From Pseudomonas viridiflava (GTDB lineage: Bacteria > Pseudomonadota > Gammaproteobacteria > Pseudomonadales > Pseudomonadaceae), in the NCBI RefSeq assembly GCF_003702045.1, contig NZ_RBTP01000079.1:1-59907 (forward strand): a DNA stretch of 59,907 nucleotides, written 5' to 3'. Each line of letters opens with the position of its first letter. The stretch's first letter is position 1. Positions 33,238 to 41,810 of the stretch are shown one piece after another. The position numbers were made by a program, and so were the translations under genes. A model generated the notes under the pieces. It saw only the letters and a program-made list of their open reading frames with translations. It searched no databases and was not told the origin of the DNA.

Positions 33238-33630
33238 TTAGAACACAGTGCAAAGCACTTCGCCACCGACACCGGCAGCGCGCGCAGCACGATCCGTCAT
33301 CACACCTTTGTTGGTGGAGACGATAGACACACCAAGACCGCCACGAACTTTTGGCAGATCATCGGAGGACTTGTACTGGCGCAGGCCTGGGCGGCTGACG
33401 CGCTTAACTTCTTCAATGACCGGACGGCCTTCGAAGTACTTAAGCTCGATGGACAGCGATGGTTTAACTTCGCTGCTGATCTGATAACCCGCAATGTAGC
33501 CTTCGTCTTTCAGGACTTTTGCTACAGCAACCTTCAACGTGGAAGATGGCATGCTTACGACGGGCTTTTCAGCCATCTGGGCATTACGGATACGAGTTAG
33601 CATGTCCGCTAACGGGTCCTGCATACTCAT
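33238..33630 (-). CDS. rpsH: 30S ribosomal protein S8
   Basis: A 130-residue S8 starting MSMQDPLADMLTRIRNAQ and ending with the RNA-binding STNKGVMTDRAARAAGVGGEVLCTVF in segments. It is a primary 16S-binding protein and in E. coli the translational repressor of the spc operon. Here it is separated from rpsN by an unusually long 214-base spacer; AGGAG lies 10 bases before the chosen start. A second ATG two codons in is an alternative. Confidence 0.98.
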   Translation of the reverse strand: MSMQDPLADMLTRIRNAQMAEKPVVSMPSSTLKVAVAKVLKDEGYIAGYQISSEVKPSLSIELKYFEGRPVIEEVKRVSRPGLRQYKSSDDLPKVRGGLGVSIVSTNKGVMTDRAARAAGVGGEVLCTVF

Positions 33631-33751
33631 GGGCTAGACGCTCCTAAAACAAAATAATTAGCCTTACGGCTACAGCTTGTCGCCGAGATTTTTCCGGGCA
33701 AGTGAAAACACGGGCTCAGGCGAGCCGGCAATTCTAGTCCTACCCCAGAAA

Positions 33752-33781
33752 TGAATCAAGCCCCAAAAGGGGCTTGATTCA
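33752..33781 (-). promoter_or_regulatory. Perfect hairpin in the rpsN-rpsH spacer
   Basis: A perfect 13-bp inverted repeat TGAATCAAGCCCC / GGGGCTTGATTCA with a 4-base loop sits 64 bases downstream of the rpsN stop inside the spc operon. On the transcribed strand it is followed by TTTCTGG, not a T-run. The rest of the 214-base spacer shows smaller hairpins (GGCTC/GAGCC; AGCC/GGCT) and AGGAG before rpsH. It may be an RNA processing site, attenuator or leader for S8. Confidence 0.55.
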
Positions 33782-33844
33782 AATTCAAGCTTCATTCCAA
33801 CCGACAACCTGCGCCGTCGATCGGATTGAAGCGAGAGTTGTGGC

Positions 33845-34150
33845 TTACCAGCTGGCTTTAACCAGACCTGGTACGTCACCACGCATTGCAGCTTCACGCA
33901 GCTTGTTACGGCCAAGGCCGAACTTGCGGTAAACGCCGTGCGGACGACCAGTGATGCGGCAACGGTTACGCATGCGCGAAGCGCTTGCGTCACGTGGTTG
34001 CTTCTGCAGAGCTACGGTCGCTTCCCAACGTGCTTCTGGAGTTGCTTCCAGATCAACGATGATCGCTTTCAGCTCGGCACGCTTCTTGGCGTACTTGGCA
34101 ACGGTGAGCTGACGCTTCAGCTCACGGTTCTTCATGCTCTTCTTGGCCAT
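33845..34150 (-). CDS. rpsN: 30S ribosomal protein S14 (zinc-independent form)
   Basis: A 101-residue S14 starting MAKKSMKNRELKRQ. Longer in-frame ATGs upstream are rejected because they add residues foreign to the family. It has one Cys (NRCRITGRPHG), so it is the long, zinc-free type rather than the short four-Cys form. It sits in the 30S head. Thirteen bases after rplE; the following spacer to rpsH is exceptionally long. Confidence 0.98.
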   Translation of the reverse strand: MAKKSMKNRELKRQLTVAKYAKKRAELKAIIVDLEATPEARWEATVALQKQPRDASASRMRNRCRITGRPHGVYRKFGLGRNKLREAAMRGDVPGLVKASW

Positions 34151-34163
34151 TTTCCTACTCCAA

Positions 34164-34703
34164 TCAGTTGCGGAACGGGAATTTGAAAGCACGCAGCAGT
34201 GCGCGGCCTTCATCATCGTTCTTGGCAGTGGTGGTCAGGGTAATGTCCAGACCGCGGAGAGCATCGATCTTGTCGTAGTCGATTTCCGGGAAAATGATCT
34301 GCTCTTTAACACCCATGCTGTAGTTACCACGACCATCGAAGGACTTGGCATTCAGGCCGCGGAAGTCGCGAACCCGAGGCAGGGAGATCGACAGCAGACG
34401 ATCCAGGAACTCATACATACGATCGCGGCGCAGAGTCACTTTGACGCCGATCGGCCATCCTTCACGGACTTTAAAGCCAGCGATGGATTTCCGAGCGTAA
34501 GTCACAACGACTTTCTGACCGGTGATCTTTTCCAGGTCAGCAACAGCGTGCTCGATGACTTTCTTGTCACCGATCGCTTCGCCCAGACCCATGTTCAGGG
34601 TGATTTTTGTAACGCGCGGAACTTCCATCACGTTCGCGAGCTTAAGTTCTTCCTTAAGCTTCGGAGCGATTTCCTTCCGGTAAATCTCTTTTAGTCGTGC
34701 CAT
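34164..34703 (-). CDS. rplE: 50S ribosomal protein L5
   Basis: A 179-residue L5 with KITLNMGLGEAIGDKKVIEHAV in segments and the RDFRGLNAKSFDGRGNYSMGVKEQIIFPEI region that binds 5S rRNA and reaches the P-site tRNA. In E. coli the S8 repressor binds the mRNA near the start of this gene. Twenty bases after rplX. Confidence 0.98.
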   Translation of the reverse strand: MARLKEIYRKEIAPKLKEELKLANVMEVPRVTKITLNMGLGEAIGDKKVIEHAVADLEKITGQKVVVTYARKSIAGFKVREGWPIGVKVTLRRDRMYEFLDRLLSISLPRVRDFRGLNAKSFDGRGNYSMGVKEQIIFPEIDYDKIDALRGLDITLTTTAKNDDEGRALLRAFKFPFRN

Positions 34704-34723
34704 GGTCTTCTACCTAGCAGTGT

Positions 34724-35038
34724 TCAAGCATCAACCGCTTTTTGGGTCGACTTGAAGACACGAATTTTCTTGCCGTCTTCAACTTTGAAACCAACGCGAT
34801 CAGCCTTGTTGGTTGCGCCGTTGAAAATGGCGACGTTGGAAGCGTGCAGTGGCGCTTCTTTCTCGACGATACCGCCCTGTACGCCCGACATCGGGTTAGG
34901 CTTGGTATGACGCTTCACCAGGTTGATCCCACCAACGACCAGACGGTCGTCAGCGAGAACCTTGAGCACCTTACCGCGCTTACCTTTGTCTTTGCCGGCG
35001 ATCACGATGATCTCGTCGTCACGACGAATCTTTTGCAT
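34724..35038 (-). CDS. rplX: 50S ribosomal protein L24
   Basis: A 104-residue L24 with the N-terminal KOW motif (RDDEIIVIAGKDKGKRGKVLKV). It is one of two assembly-initiator proteins of the 50S subunit. Second gene of the spc operon, 11 bases after rplN. Confidence 0.98.
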   Translation of the reverse strand: MQKIRRDDEIIVIAGKDKGKRGKVLKVLADDRLVVGGINLVKRHTKPNPMSGVQGGIVEKEAPLHASNVAIFNGATNKADRVGFKVEDGKKIRVFKSTQKAVDA

Positions 35039-35049
35039 GTCGGATCTCC

Positions 35050-35418
35050 TTACAGAACTTCTGGGGCGAGCGAGACGATCTTCATGAACTTCTCATTACG
35101 AAGTTCACGGGTCACTGGCCCAAAGATACGGGTACCGATCGGCTCTTGCTTGTTGTTCAAAAGAACAGCAGCGTTGCCATCGAAGCGGATGATGGAGCCG
35201 TCTGCACGACGAACGCCATGGCGAGTGCGGACTACAACAGCAGTCATCACTTGGCCTTTTTTCACCTTGCCGCGCGGAATTGCTTCCTTCACGGTTACTT
35301 TGATGATGTCACCGATACCAGCGTAACGACGATGGGAGCCACCCAGCACCTTGATGCACATAACGCGGCGAGCGCCGCTGTTATCGGCCACATCGAGCAT
35401 GGATTGAGTCTGAATCAT
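35050..35418 (-). CDS. rplN: 50S ribosomal protein L14
   Basis: A 122-residue L14: MIQTQSMLDVADNSGARRVMC in segments, RRYAGIGDIIKVTVKEAIPRG, and the GSIIRFDGNAAVLLNN strand. It bridges to 16S rRNA and binds the RsfS silencing factor. First gene of the spc operon in E. coli; here 23 bases follow rpsQ with no clear terminator, so S10 and spc are probably co-transcribed. Confidence 0.98.
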   Translation of the reverse strand: MIQTQSMLDVADNSGARRVMCIKVLGGSHRRYAGIGDIIKVTVKEAIPRGKVKKGQVMTAVVVRTRHGVRRADGSIIRFDGNAAVLLNNKQEPIGTRIFGPVTRELRNEKFMKIVSLAPEVL

Positions 35419-35441
35419 ATAATTTCTCCGACCCTTAGCCC

Positions 35442-35708
35442 TTAGACTTCCACAGCGCGTTCGAGGATATCAACCAATGCCCAAGACTTGGTCTTGGCTA
35501 CCGGACGAGTTTCACGAATCGTGACCTTGTCGCCGATATGGCACTGATTGGTTTCGTCGTGCGCGTGCAGCTTAGTCGAACGCTTAACGTATTTACCGTA
35601 GATTGGGTGCTTTACGCGACGCTCAATCAGAACGGTGATGGTCTTGTCCATCTTGTCGCTGACGACACGGCCAGTCAGCGTACGGACGGTTTTTTCGGCT
35701 TCAGCCAT
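35442..35708 (-). CDS. rpsQ: 30S ribosomal protein S17
   Basis: An 88-residue S17 OB-fold protein: RTLTGRVVSDKMDKTITVLIERRVKHPIYGKY in segments, GDKVTIRETRPVAKTKSW. A primary 16S-binding protein. Two bases after rpmC; last gene of the S10 operon. Confidence 0.98.
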   Translation of the reverse strand: MAEAEKTVRTLTGRVVSDKMDKTITVLIERRVKHPIYGKYVKRSTKLHAHDETNQCHIGDKVTIRETRPVAKTKSWALVDILERAVEV

Positions 35709-35710
35709 GA

Positions 35711-35902
35711 TTACTTACCTGCCTGCTGGTTGAGCACAGTCTTCACGCGAGCGATGTCACGCTTAACTTGCGAGAGCAGGTGAGACTGCCCCAACTGGCC
35801 AGTTGCTTTCTGCATACGCAGATTGAACTGGTCGCGCAGCAGGCCGAGCAGTTGCTCGTTCAGCTGCTGTGCTGATTTTTCACGAAGTTCATTCGCTTTC
35901 AT
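35711..35902 (-). CDS. rpmC: 50S ribosomal protein L29
   Basis: A 63-residue helical hairpin protein ([19 protein letters not shown]...). The ATG at 35902 shares its A with the rplP stop (TGATG), giving tight coupling; a GTG one codon earlier is less likely. It lies at the exit-tunnel rim, near the trigger factor and SRP docking site. Confidence 0.97.
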
Positions 35903-36315
35903 CACATCACCGTCCGCTTAACAAAGGAGGTGGCGAGTGGCAGCTTTGCAGCAGCCAGGGCGAAAGCCTCACGCGCCAGCTCTTCAGTAACACCCTCGAT
36001 TTCATACAGGACTTTGCCTGGCTGAATCTGGGCAACCCAGTACTCGACGTTACCCTTACCTTTACCCATCCGAACTTCGAGTGGCTTCTTGGTTACAGGC
36101 TTGTCCGGGAATACACGGATCCAGATCTTGCCGCCACGTTTTACGTGACGGGTCAGAGCACGACGCGCTGACTCGATCTGACGAGCGGTGAGACGACCAC
36201 GAGCAACAGACTTCAGCGCGAACTCGCCGAAGCTGACTTTGCTACCGCGCAATGCCAGACCACGGTTGTGGCCGGTCATCTGCTTGCGGAACTTCGTACG
36301 CTTTGGTTGCAACAT
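35902..36315 (-). CDS. rplP: 50S ribosomal protein L16
   Basis: A 137-residue L16 starting [19 protein letters not shown], with the [25 protein letters not shown] block and the [14 protein letters not shown] segment that carries the arginine hydroxylated by some bacteria. It positions A-site tRNA. Twelve bases after rpsC; stop overlaps the rpmC start. Confidence 0.98.
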
Positions 36316-36327
36316 TTGGCGTACCCC

Positions 36328-37014
36328 TTACTTAGCAGCTTTTTTACGAGGCGCTGGTGCTTGTGGTTTCAGTTCTTCTTGGCGACCACCAATTACTTCG
36401 CCTTTGAAGATCCAAACCTTTACACCGATCACACCATAAGTTGTGTGAGCTTCGTAGTTGGCATAGTCGATGTCGGCACGCAGGGTGTGCAATGGAACAC
36501 GACCCTCGCGATACCATTCAGTACGTGCGATTTCAGCACCGCCGAGACGACCGCTCACTTGGATTTTGATGCCTTTGGCACCAATGCGCATAGCGTTCTG
36601 TACAGCGCGCTTCATTGCGCGACGGAACATTACACGACGCTCCAGCTGCTGAGCTACGCTCTGCGCAACCAGCATACCGTCGAGCTCCGGCTTACGGATC
36701 TCTTCGATATTGATGTGCACAGGCACACCCATTTGCTTGGTCAGGTCCTGACGCAGTTTCTCAACATCTTCACCTTTCTTGCCAATCACGATGCCGGGAC
36801 GAGCGGTGTGGATGGTGATACGTGCAGTCTGAGCCGGACGATGGATATCGATACGGCTTACGGACGCGCTTTTTAGTTTGTCTTGGAGATACTCTCGCAC
36901 CTTCAGATCAGCGAACAAATAGTCCGCATAAGTCCGACCATCTGCGTACCAGACGGAGGTGTGCTCCTTGACGATTCCCAGGCGAATGCCAATGGGATGT
37001 ACTTTCTGACCCAT
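36328..37014 (-). CDS. rpsC: 30S ribosomal protein S3
   Basis: A 228-residue S3, starting [20 protein letters not shown]. Longer upstream starts are rejected since MGQKVHP is invariant. It contains a KH domain (about residues 40-108, with [15 protein letters not shown]) and the C-terminal domain carrying basic residues of the mRNA entry helicase. Thirteen bases separate it from rplV. Confidence 0.98.
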
Positions 37015-37027
37015 CTCTTCGACTCCG

Positions 37028-37360
37028 TTACTTGTCAGCAACCTTGACAGTGATATGGCAAGACCGCTTGACGATGCGATCAGCACGGCCTTTGGCACGT
37101 GGCATGATGCGCTTCAGCGAACGCCCTTCGTTGACGAAAACGGTGGAGACCTTAAGGTCATCAACGTCTGCGCCTTCGTTATGCTCGGCGTTGGCTACAG
37201 CCGACTCCAGCACTTTCTTCAGGATCTCGGCGGCTTTCTTACTGCTGAAAGCCAACAGGTTGAGCGCTTCGCCCACCTTCTTCCCGCGGATCTGGTCGGC
37301 GACCAAGCGGGCTTTCTGGGCGGAGATTCGAGCGCCCGACAACTTAGCGGCTACTTCCAT
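37028..37360 (-). CDS. rplV: 50S ribosomal protein L22
   Basis: A 110-residue L22 with [20 protein letters not shown] and the extended loop [28 protein letters not shown] that lines the exit-tunnel constriction where macrolides act. No deletion typical of macrolide resistance is seen in the loop. Thirteen bases after rpsS. Confidence 0.98.
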
Positions 37361-37373
37361 CGTTCCTTACCCC

Positions 37374-37649
37374 TTAACGCTTGGCTTTCTTGTCTGCCAC
37401 GTGCCCACGATATGTGCGGGTACCGGCAAACTCGCCTAGTTTATGGCCGACCATGTCTTCGCTCACGAGAACGGGAACATGCTGACGACCGTTATGCACT
37501 GCAATGGTCAAACCAACCATTTGTGGCAGGATCATCGAACGACGCGACCAGGTTTTAACTGGTTTGCGATCGTTCTTTTCCGCCGCCACTTCGATCTTCT
37601 TCAGTAGGTGAAGATCAATAAAAGGACCTTTTTTCAGAGAACGTGGCAC
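37374..37649 (-). CDS. rpsS: 30S ribosomal protein S19
   Basis: A 91-residue S19 starting MPRSLKKGPFIDLHLLKK, with TWSRRSMILPQMVGLTIAVHNG and HKLGEFAGTRTYRGH. It pairs with S13 in the 30S head. Sixteen bases after rplB. Confidence 0.98.
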   Translation of the reverse strand: MPRSLKKGPFIDLHLLKKIEVAAEKNDRKPVKTWSRRSMILPQMVGLTIAVHNGRQHVPVLVSEDMVGHKLGEFAGTRTYRGHVADKKAKR

Positions 37650-37665
37650 TGTCGTATCCCTCTAT

Positions 37666-38490
37666 TTACTTGCGACGACGGACGATCATTTTGTCGGTAC
37701 GCTTATTACCACGAGTCTTCGCGCCCTTAGTCGGGAAGCCCCACGGCGATACCGGATGACGACCACCAGAGGTACGACCTTCACCACCACCATGTGGGTG
37801 GTCAACCGGGTTCATGGCAACACCACGAACGGTTGGGCGAACGCCACGCCAGCGTTTGGCACCAGCTTTACCCAGCGAACGCAGGCTGTGCTCGGAGTTC
37901 GAGACCTCGCCAAGCGTTGCACGGCATTCAGCCAATACTTTACGCATTTCACCGGAGCGAAGACGCAGGGTTACGTACACACCTTCACGAGCGATCAGCT
38001 GTGCAGAAGCACCAGCGGAACGTGCGATCTGTGCGCCTTTACCTGGCTTCAATTCGATGCCGTGTACGGTGCTACCAACTGGAATGTTGCGCAGTTGAAG
38101 AGCGTTGCCCGGCTTGATTGGTGCCAGAGCACCCGCAATCAGCTGGTCGCCAGCACTCACGCCTTTAGGGGCGATGATGTAGCGGCGCTCGCCGTCTGCG
38201 TAAAGCAGCAGAGCAATGTGAGCAGTACGGTTTGGATCGTATTCGATACGCTCGACAGTGGCAGCGATGCCATCTTTGTCGTTGCGACGGAAATCGACCA
38301 GACGATAATGCTGCTTATGACCACCACCCACGTGACGTGTAGTGATACGGCCATTGTTGTTACGACCACCAGTCTTCGATTTTTTCTCGAGCAGCGGTGC
38401 GTGAGGAGCGCCTTTATGCAGCTCCTGGTTGACCACCTTGACCACAAAACGGCGGCCAGGGGAAGTCGGTTTGCATTTAACGATTGCCAT
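37666..38490 (-). CDS. rplB: 50S ribosomal protein L2
   Basis: A 274-residue L2, one of the largest and most conserved 50S proteins, required for peptidyl-transferase assembly and subunit association. It shows KHYRLVDFRR-type and RVERIEYDPNRTAHIAL strands, and the universally conserved C-terminal GVAMNPVDHPHGGGEGR with the His important for activity. Fourteen bases after rplW. Confidence 0.98.
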   Translation of the reverse strand: MAIVKCKPTSPGRRFVVKVVNQELHKGAPHAPLLEKKSKTGGRNNNGRITTRHVGGGHKQHYRLVDFRRNDKDGIAATVERIEYDPNRTAHIALLLYADGERRYIIAPKGVSAGDQLIAGALAPIKPGNALQLRNIPVGSTVHGIELKPGKGAQIARSAGASAQLIAREGVYVTLRLRSGEMRKVLAECRATLGEVSNSEHSLRSLGKAGAKRWRGVRPTVRGVAMNPVDHPHGGGEGRTSGGRHPVSPWGFPTKGAKTRGNKRTDKMIVRRRK

Positions 38491-38504
38491 GATGCACCCC
38501 TTCC

Positions 38505-38804
38505 TTACTCAGCACTGCTGCTGAAATCGAGATCTTGGCCTGGCTGAAGGGAGATAACTGCCTTCTTCCAGTCATTACGCTTGCCCAGACCGCGAGCAGT
38601 GCGCTTGCTCTTACCCAGAACATTCAGGGTAGTAACACGCTCTACTTTCACGCTGAACAGGCTTTCGACGGCCTTCTTGATTTCCAGCTTGGTTGCATCA
38701 GTTGCAACCTTGAAAACGAACTGGCCTTTCTTGTCAGCCAGAACCGTGGCCTTTTCGGAAACGTGCGGGCCAAGTAGAACTTTAAATACGCGTTCCTGGT
38801 TCAT
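38505..38804 (-). CDS. rplW: 50S ribosomal protein L23
   Basis: A 99-residue L23: [40 protein letters not shown]. It is the exit-site docking protein for trigger factor and SRP. Its ATG overlaps the rplD stop by four bases (ATGA). Confidence 0.98.
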
Positions 38805-39403
38805 CCCAGCAGCTCCTCGAATTTCTTCACGGCCGACACGGTGATCAACACCTTGTCGTATGCGATCAGACTAACTGGATCGGAACCCTGTACGTCACGA
38901 ACATCAACGTGCGGCAGGTTACGAGCAGCCAGGTACAGATTCTGGTCAACAGCGTCAGACACGATCAAGACGTCAGTCAGACCCATGCCATTCAGCTTGC
39001 TCAGCAAGTCTTTGGTTTTCGGTGCTTCAACAGCGAAGTCCTGAACCACGACCAGACGATCAGTACGAACCAGTTCAGCAAGGATGGAGCGCAAAGCTGC
39101 GCGATACATCTTCTTGTTGAGCTTCTGAGAGTGGTCCTGAGGACGAGCGGCGAAAGTGGTACCGCCGCCACGCCAGATTGGGCTACGGATAGTACCGGCA
39201 CGAGCACGGCCAGTACCCTTTTGACGCCATGGGCGCTTACCGCCACCAGAAACGTCAGAACGGGTCTTTTGCTGCTTGCTACCCTGACGACCGCCAGCCA
39301 TGTAGGCCACGACTGCCTGGTGAACCAGCGTCTCGTTGAATTCGCCGCCAAATGTCAGTTCGGAAACTTCGATTGCTTGAGCGTCATTTACATTTAATTG
39401 CAT
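38801..39403 (-). CDS. rplD: 50S ribosomal protein L4
   Basis: A 200-residue L4 with the tunnel-lining loop (about 40-95: [30 protein letters not shown] in segments) and the globular part [17 protein letters not shown]. In E. coli L4 represses the S10 operon through its leader; the leader here upstream of rpsJ is only about 60 bases, so an E. coli-like L4 site is not evident. Twelve bases after rplC. Confidence 0.98.
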
Positions 39404-39415
39404 GTCAGCTTCCCC

Positions 39416-40051
39416 TTAACCGCGAGCCTTGGCTGCCGGACGTACAACCAGGTTGCCGCCAGTAGCGCCAGGAACAGCACCCTTGACCAACAACAGATTG
39501 CGTTCAGCGTCCACGCGCACTACTTCCAGGGACTGCACGGTCACGCGCTCAGCGCCCATATGACCGGACATTTTTTTGCCCTTGAATACACGACCAGGAG
39601 TCTGGCACTGGCCGATAGAGCCCGGGACGCGGTGGGAGACGGAGTTACCGTGGGTGTTATCCTGACCACGGAAATTCCAGCGCTTGATCGTACCCTGGAA
39701 GCCTTTACCCTTGGACTGACCGGTTACATCAACCAGTTGACCAGCAGCGAAGATTTCAGCGTTGATCAGATCGCCAGCCTGGTAATCGCCTTCTTCAAGA
39801 CGGAATTCCATGATGGTACGACCGGCGGCAACGTTCGCCTTGGCGAAGTGGCCAGCCTGAGCGGCTGTAACACGCGAAGCACGACGCTCGCCGACAGTGA
39901 CTTGCACTGCACGATAGCCATCGGTTTCTTCGGTTTTGAACTGAGTGACGCGATTCGGCTCGATCTCAATGACCGTGACCGGAATGGAGACACCTTCTTC
40001 GGTGAAAATACGGGTCATACCGCATTTACGACCGACTACACCAATAGTCAT
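39416..40051 (-). CDS. rplC: 50S ribosomal protein L3
   Basis: A 211-residue L3 beginning MTIGVVGRKCGMTRIFTEEG. The extended finger reaching the peptidyl-transferase centre contains KRWNFRGQDNTHGNSVSHRVPGSIGQCQTPGRVFKGKKMSGHMG in segments, including the Gln methylated by PrmB. Eighty-one bases after rpsJ. An upstream in-frame ATG at 40084 is not used because the family start is at 40051. Confidence 0.98.
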   Translation of the reverse strand: MTIGVVGRKCGMTRIFTEEGVSIPVTVIEIEPNRVTQFKTEETDGYRAVQVTVGERRASRVTAAQAGHFAKANVAAGRTIMEFRLEEGDYQAGDLINAEIFAAGQLVDVTGQSKGKGFQGTIKRWNFRGQDNTHGNSVSHRVPGSIGQCQTPGRVFKGKKMSGHMGAERVTVQSLEVVRVDAERNLLLVKGAVPGATGGNLVVRPAAKARG

Positions 40052-40132
40052 GTTGTAAACCTCATGAGTGTACGGGGCTTTCACCCGCTATGGCCGCCCA
40101 TTTCAGAGCGTTACACGACTAAGACCCAAGTC

Positions 40133-40444
40133 TTAGCCGAGGCTGATCTGAACTTCCACACCGGCCGCAAGATCAAGCTTCATAAGAGCATCAACGGTTT
40201 TATCCGTTGGCTGGACGATGTCCAGAACACGCTTATGAGTACGGATCTCATACTGGTCGCGCGCGTCTTTGTTGACGTGCGGAGAAACCAGAACGGTGAA
40301 CCGCTCTTTACGAGTCGGCAGTGGAATCGGACCACGCACCTGTGCACCAGTACGTTTCGCGGTTTCCACGATTTCCTGGGTTGATTGGTCGATCAGGCGA
40401 TGGTCAAAAGCCTTCAACCTGATACGGATTTGCTGGTTTTGCAT
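40133..40444 (-). CDS. rpsJ: 30S ribosomal protein S10 (NusE)
   Basis: A 103-residue S10, [21 protein letters not shown]. It also acts as NusE in antitermination with NusB and NusG. First gene of the S10 operon, with its own strong promoter just upstream. The longer frame to 40507 is upstream leader, not coding. Confidence 0.98.
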
Positions 40445-40506
40445 TGGATTCAGACTCCAGATTGCTGTTCCCACCGAGCGCAATACGCCCGTTAAAAGGA
40501 GGCGCA

Positions 40507-40535
40507 ATTCTATAGACGAGCTGGCAGGGTGTCAA
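40507..40535 (-). promoter_or_regulatory. Sigma-70 promoter of the S10 operon
   Basis: On the minus strand TTGACA (40530-40535), a 17-base spacer and TAGAAT (40507-40512) give a near-consensus promoter. It lies between the tuf terminator and rpsJ and gives a leader of about 55 bases. Confidence 0.85.
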
Positions 40536-40540
40536 CCCAA

Positions 40541-40567
40541 TAAAAAAGCCCCCGCAAAGCGGGGGCT
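40541..40567 (-). terminator. Terminator of the str operon (after tuf)
   Basis: AGCCCCCGC-TTT-GCGGGGGCT is a perfect 9-bp stem followed on the minus strand by TTTTTTATTG. It lies 19 bases past tuf and directly before the S10 promoter. Confidence 0.92.
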
Positions 40568-40585
40568 CTTTCAAGGCATCAACGC

Positions 40586-41779
40586 TTAAGCGATGATTTT
40601 GGCTACGACGCCAGCGCCGACGGTACGACCGCCTTCACGGATAGCGAAACGCAGACCATCTTCCATCGCGATTGGCTTGATCAGGGTAACGGAAACTTTA
40701 ACGTTATCACCTGGCATAACCATTTCTACGCCTTCCGGCAGTTCGCAGCTACCAGTTACGTCGGTAGTACGGAAGTAGAACTGTGGACGGTAGCCTTTGA
40801 AGAACGGAGTATGACGGCCGCCTTCTTCTTTGCTCAGAACGTAGATTTCAGCTTCGAACTGAGTGTGCGGCTTAACGGTGCCTGGCTTAACCAGTACCTG
40901 ACCACGCTCAACGTCGTCACGCTTGGTACCACGCAGCAGAACACCGCAGTTCTCGCCAGCACGACCTTCGTCGAGCAGCTTGCGGAACATCTCAACACCG
41001 GTGCAGGTAGTGGTGGTGGTGTCACGCAGGCCAACGATTTCCAGCGAGTCCTGGACCTTGACGATACCGCGCTCAACACGACCAGTCACAACAGTACCGC
41101 GACCGGAGATCGAGAACACGTCTTCGATTGGCATCAGGAACGGCTTGTCAACAGCACGCTCTGGCTGAGGAATGTAGCTGTCCAGAGTCTCAACGAGCTT
41201 CTTGACGGCAGTGGTGCCCATCTCGTTGTCGTCTTTGCCTTCCAACGCCATACGGGCAGAGCCGATGATGATTGGAGTGTCGTCACCCGGGAAGTCGTAA
41301 GTGGTCAGAAGGTCGCGAACTTCCATCTCAACCAGTTCCAACAACTCGGCGTCATCTACCAGGTCAGCCTTGTTCAGGAAGACCACGATGTACGGAACAC
41401 CTACCTGACGCGAAAGCAGGATGTGCTCACGAGTCTGCGGCATAGGACCATCAGCAGCCGAACAAACCAGGATAGCGCCGTCCATCTGGGCAGCACCGGT
41501 GATCATGTTCTTCACGTAGTCGGCGTGACCTGGGCAGTCAACGTGCGCGTAGTGACGCGTAGCCGAGTTGTACTCAACGTGAGCGGTGTTGATGGTGATA
41601 CCGCGAGCCTTCTCTTCCGGTGCGCTGTCGATCTTGTCGAAGTCAACACGAGCCGAACCGAAAACTTCGGAGCAAACGCGTGTCAGAGCAGCGGTCAGCG
41701 TGGTCTTGCCATGGTCAACGTGACCAATGGTGCCGACGTTGCAGTGCGGGAGGGAACGATCAAATTTTTCTTTAGCCAC
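40586..41779 (-). CDS. tuf: Elongation factor Tu
   Basis: A 397-residue translational GTPase delivering aminoacyl-tRNA. G1 loop GHVDHGKTTLT (residues 19-29), DCPGHADYVKNM (G3), NKADLVDD (G4), and domain 2/3 blocks PFLMPIEDVFSISGRGTVVTGR in segments and the C-terminal GGRTVGAGVVAKIIA. Residues around the kirromycin site look wild type. Last gene of the str operon, 31 bases after fusA. It is the only tuf gene in this window; the second copy usual near tRNA-Thr/Trp is missing. Confidence 0.98.
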   Translation of the reverse strand: MAKEKFDRSLPHCNVGTIGHVDHGKTTLTAALTRVCSEVFGSARVDFDKIDSAPEEKARGITINTAHVEYNSATRHYAHVDCPGHADYVKNMITGAAQMDGAILVCSAADGPMPQTREHILLSRQVGVPYIVVFLNKADLVDDAELLELVEMEVRDLLTTYDFPGDDTPIIIGSARMALEGKDDNEMGTTAVKKLVETLDSYIPQPERAVDKPFLMPIEDVFSISGRGTVVTGRVERGIVKVQDSLEIVGLRDTTTTTCTGVEMFRKLLDEGRAGENCGVLLRGTKRDDVERGQVLVKPGTVKPHTQFEAEIYVLSKEEGGRHTPFFKGYRPQFYFRTTDVTGSCELPEGVEMVMPGDNVKVSVTLIKPIAMEDGLRFAIREGGRTVGAGVVAKIIA

Positions 41780-41810
41780 GACAAATAACTCCTAGCCTAA
41801 AGGCGCTGAA

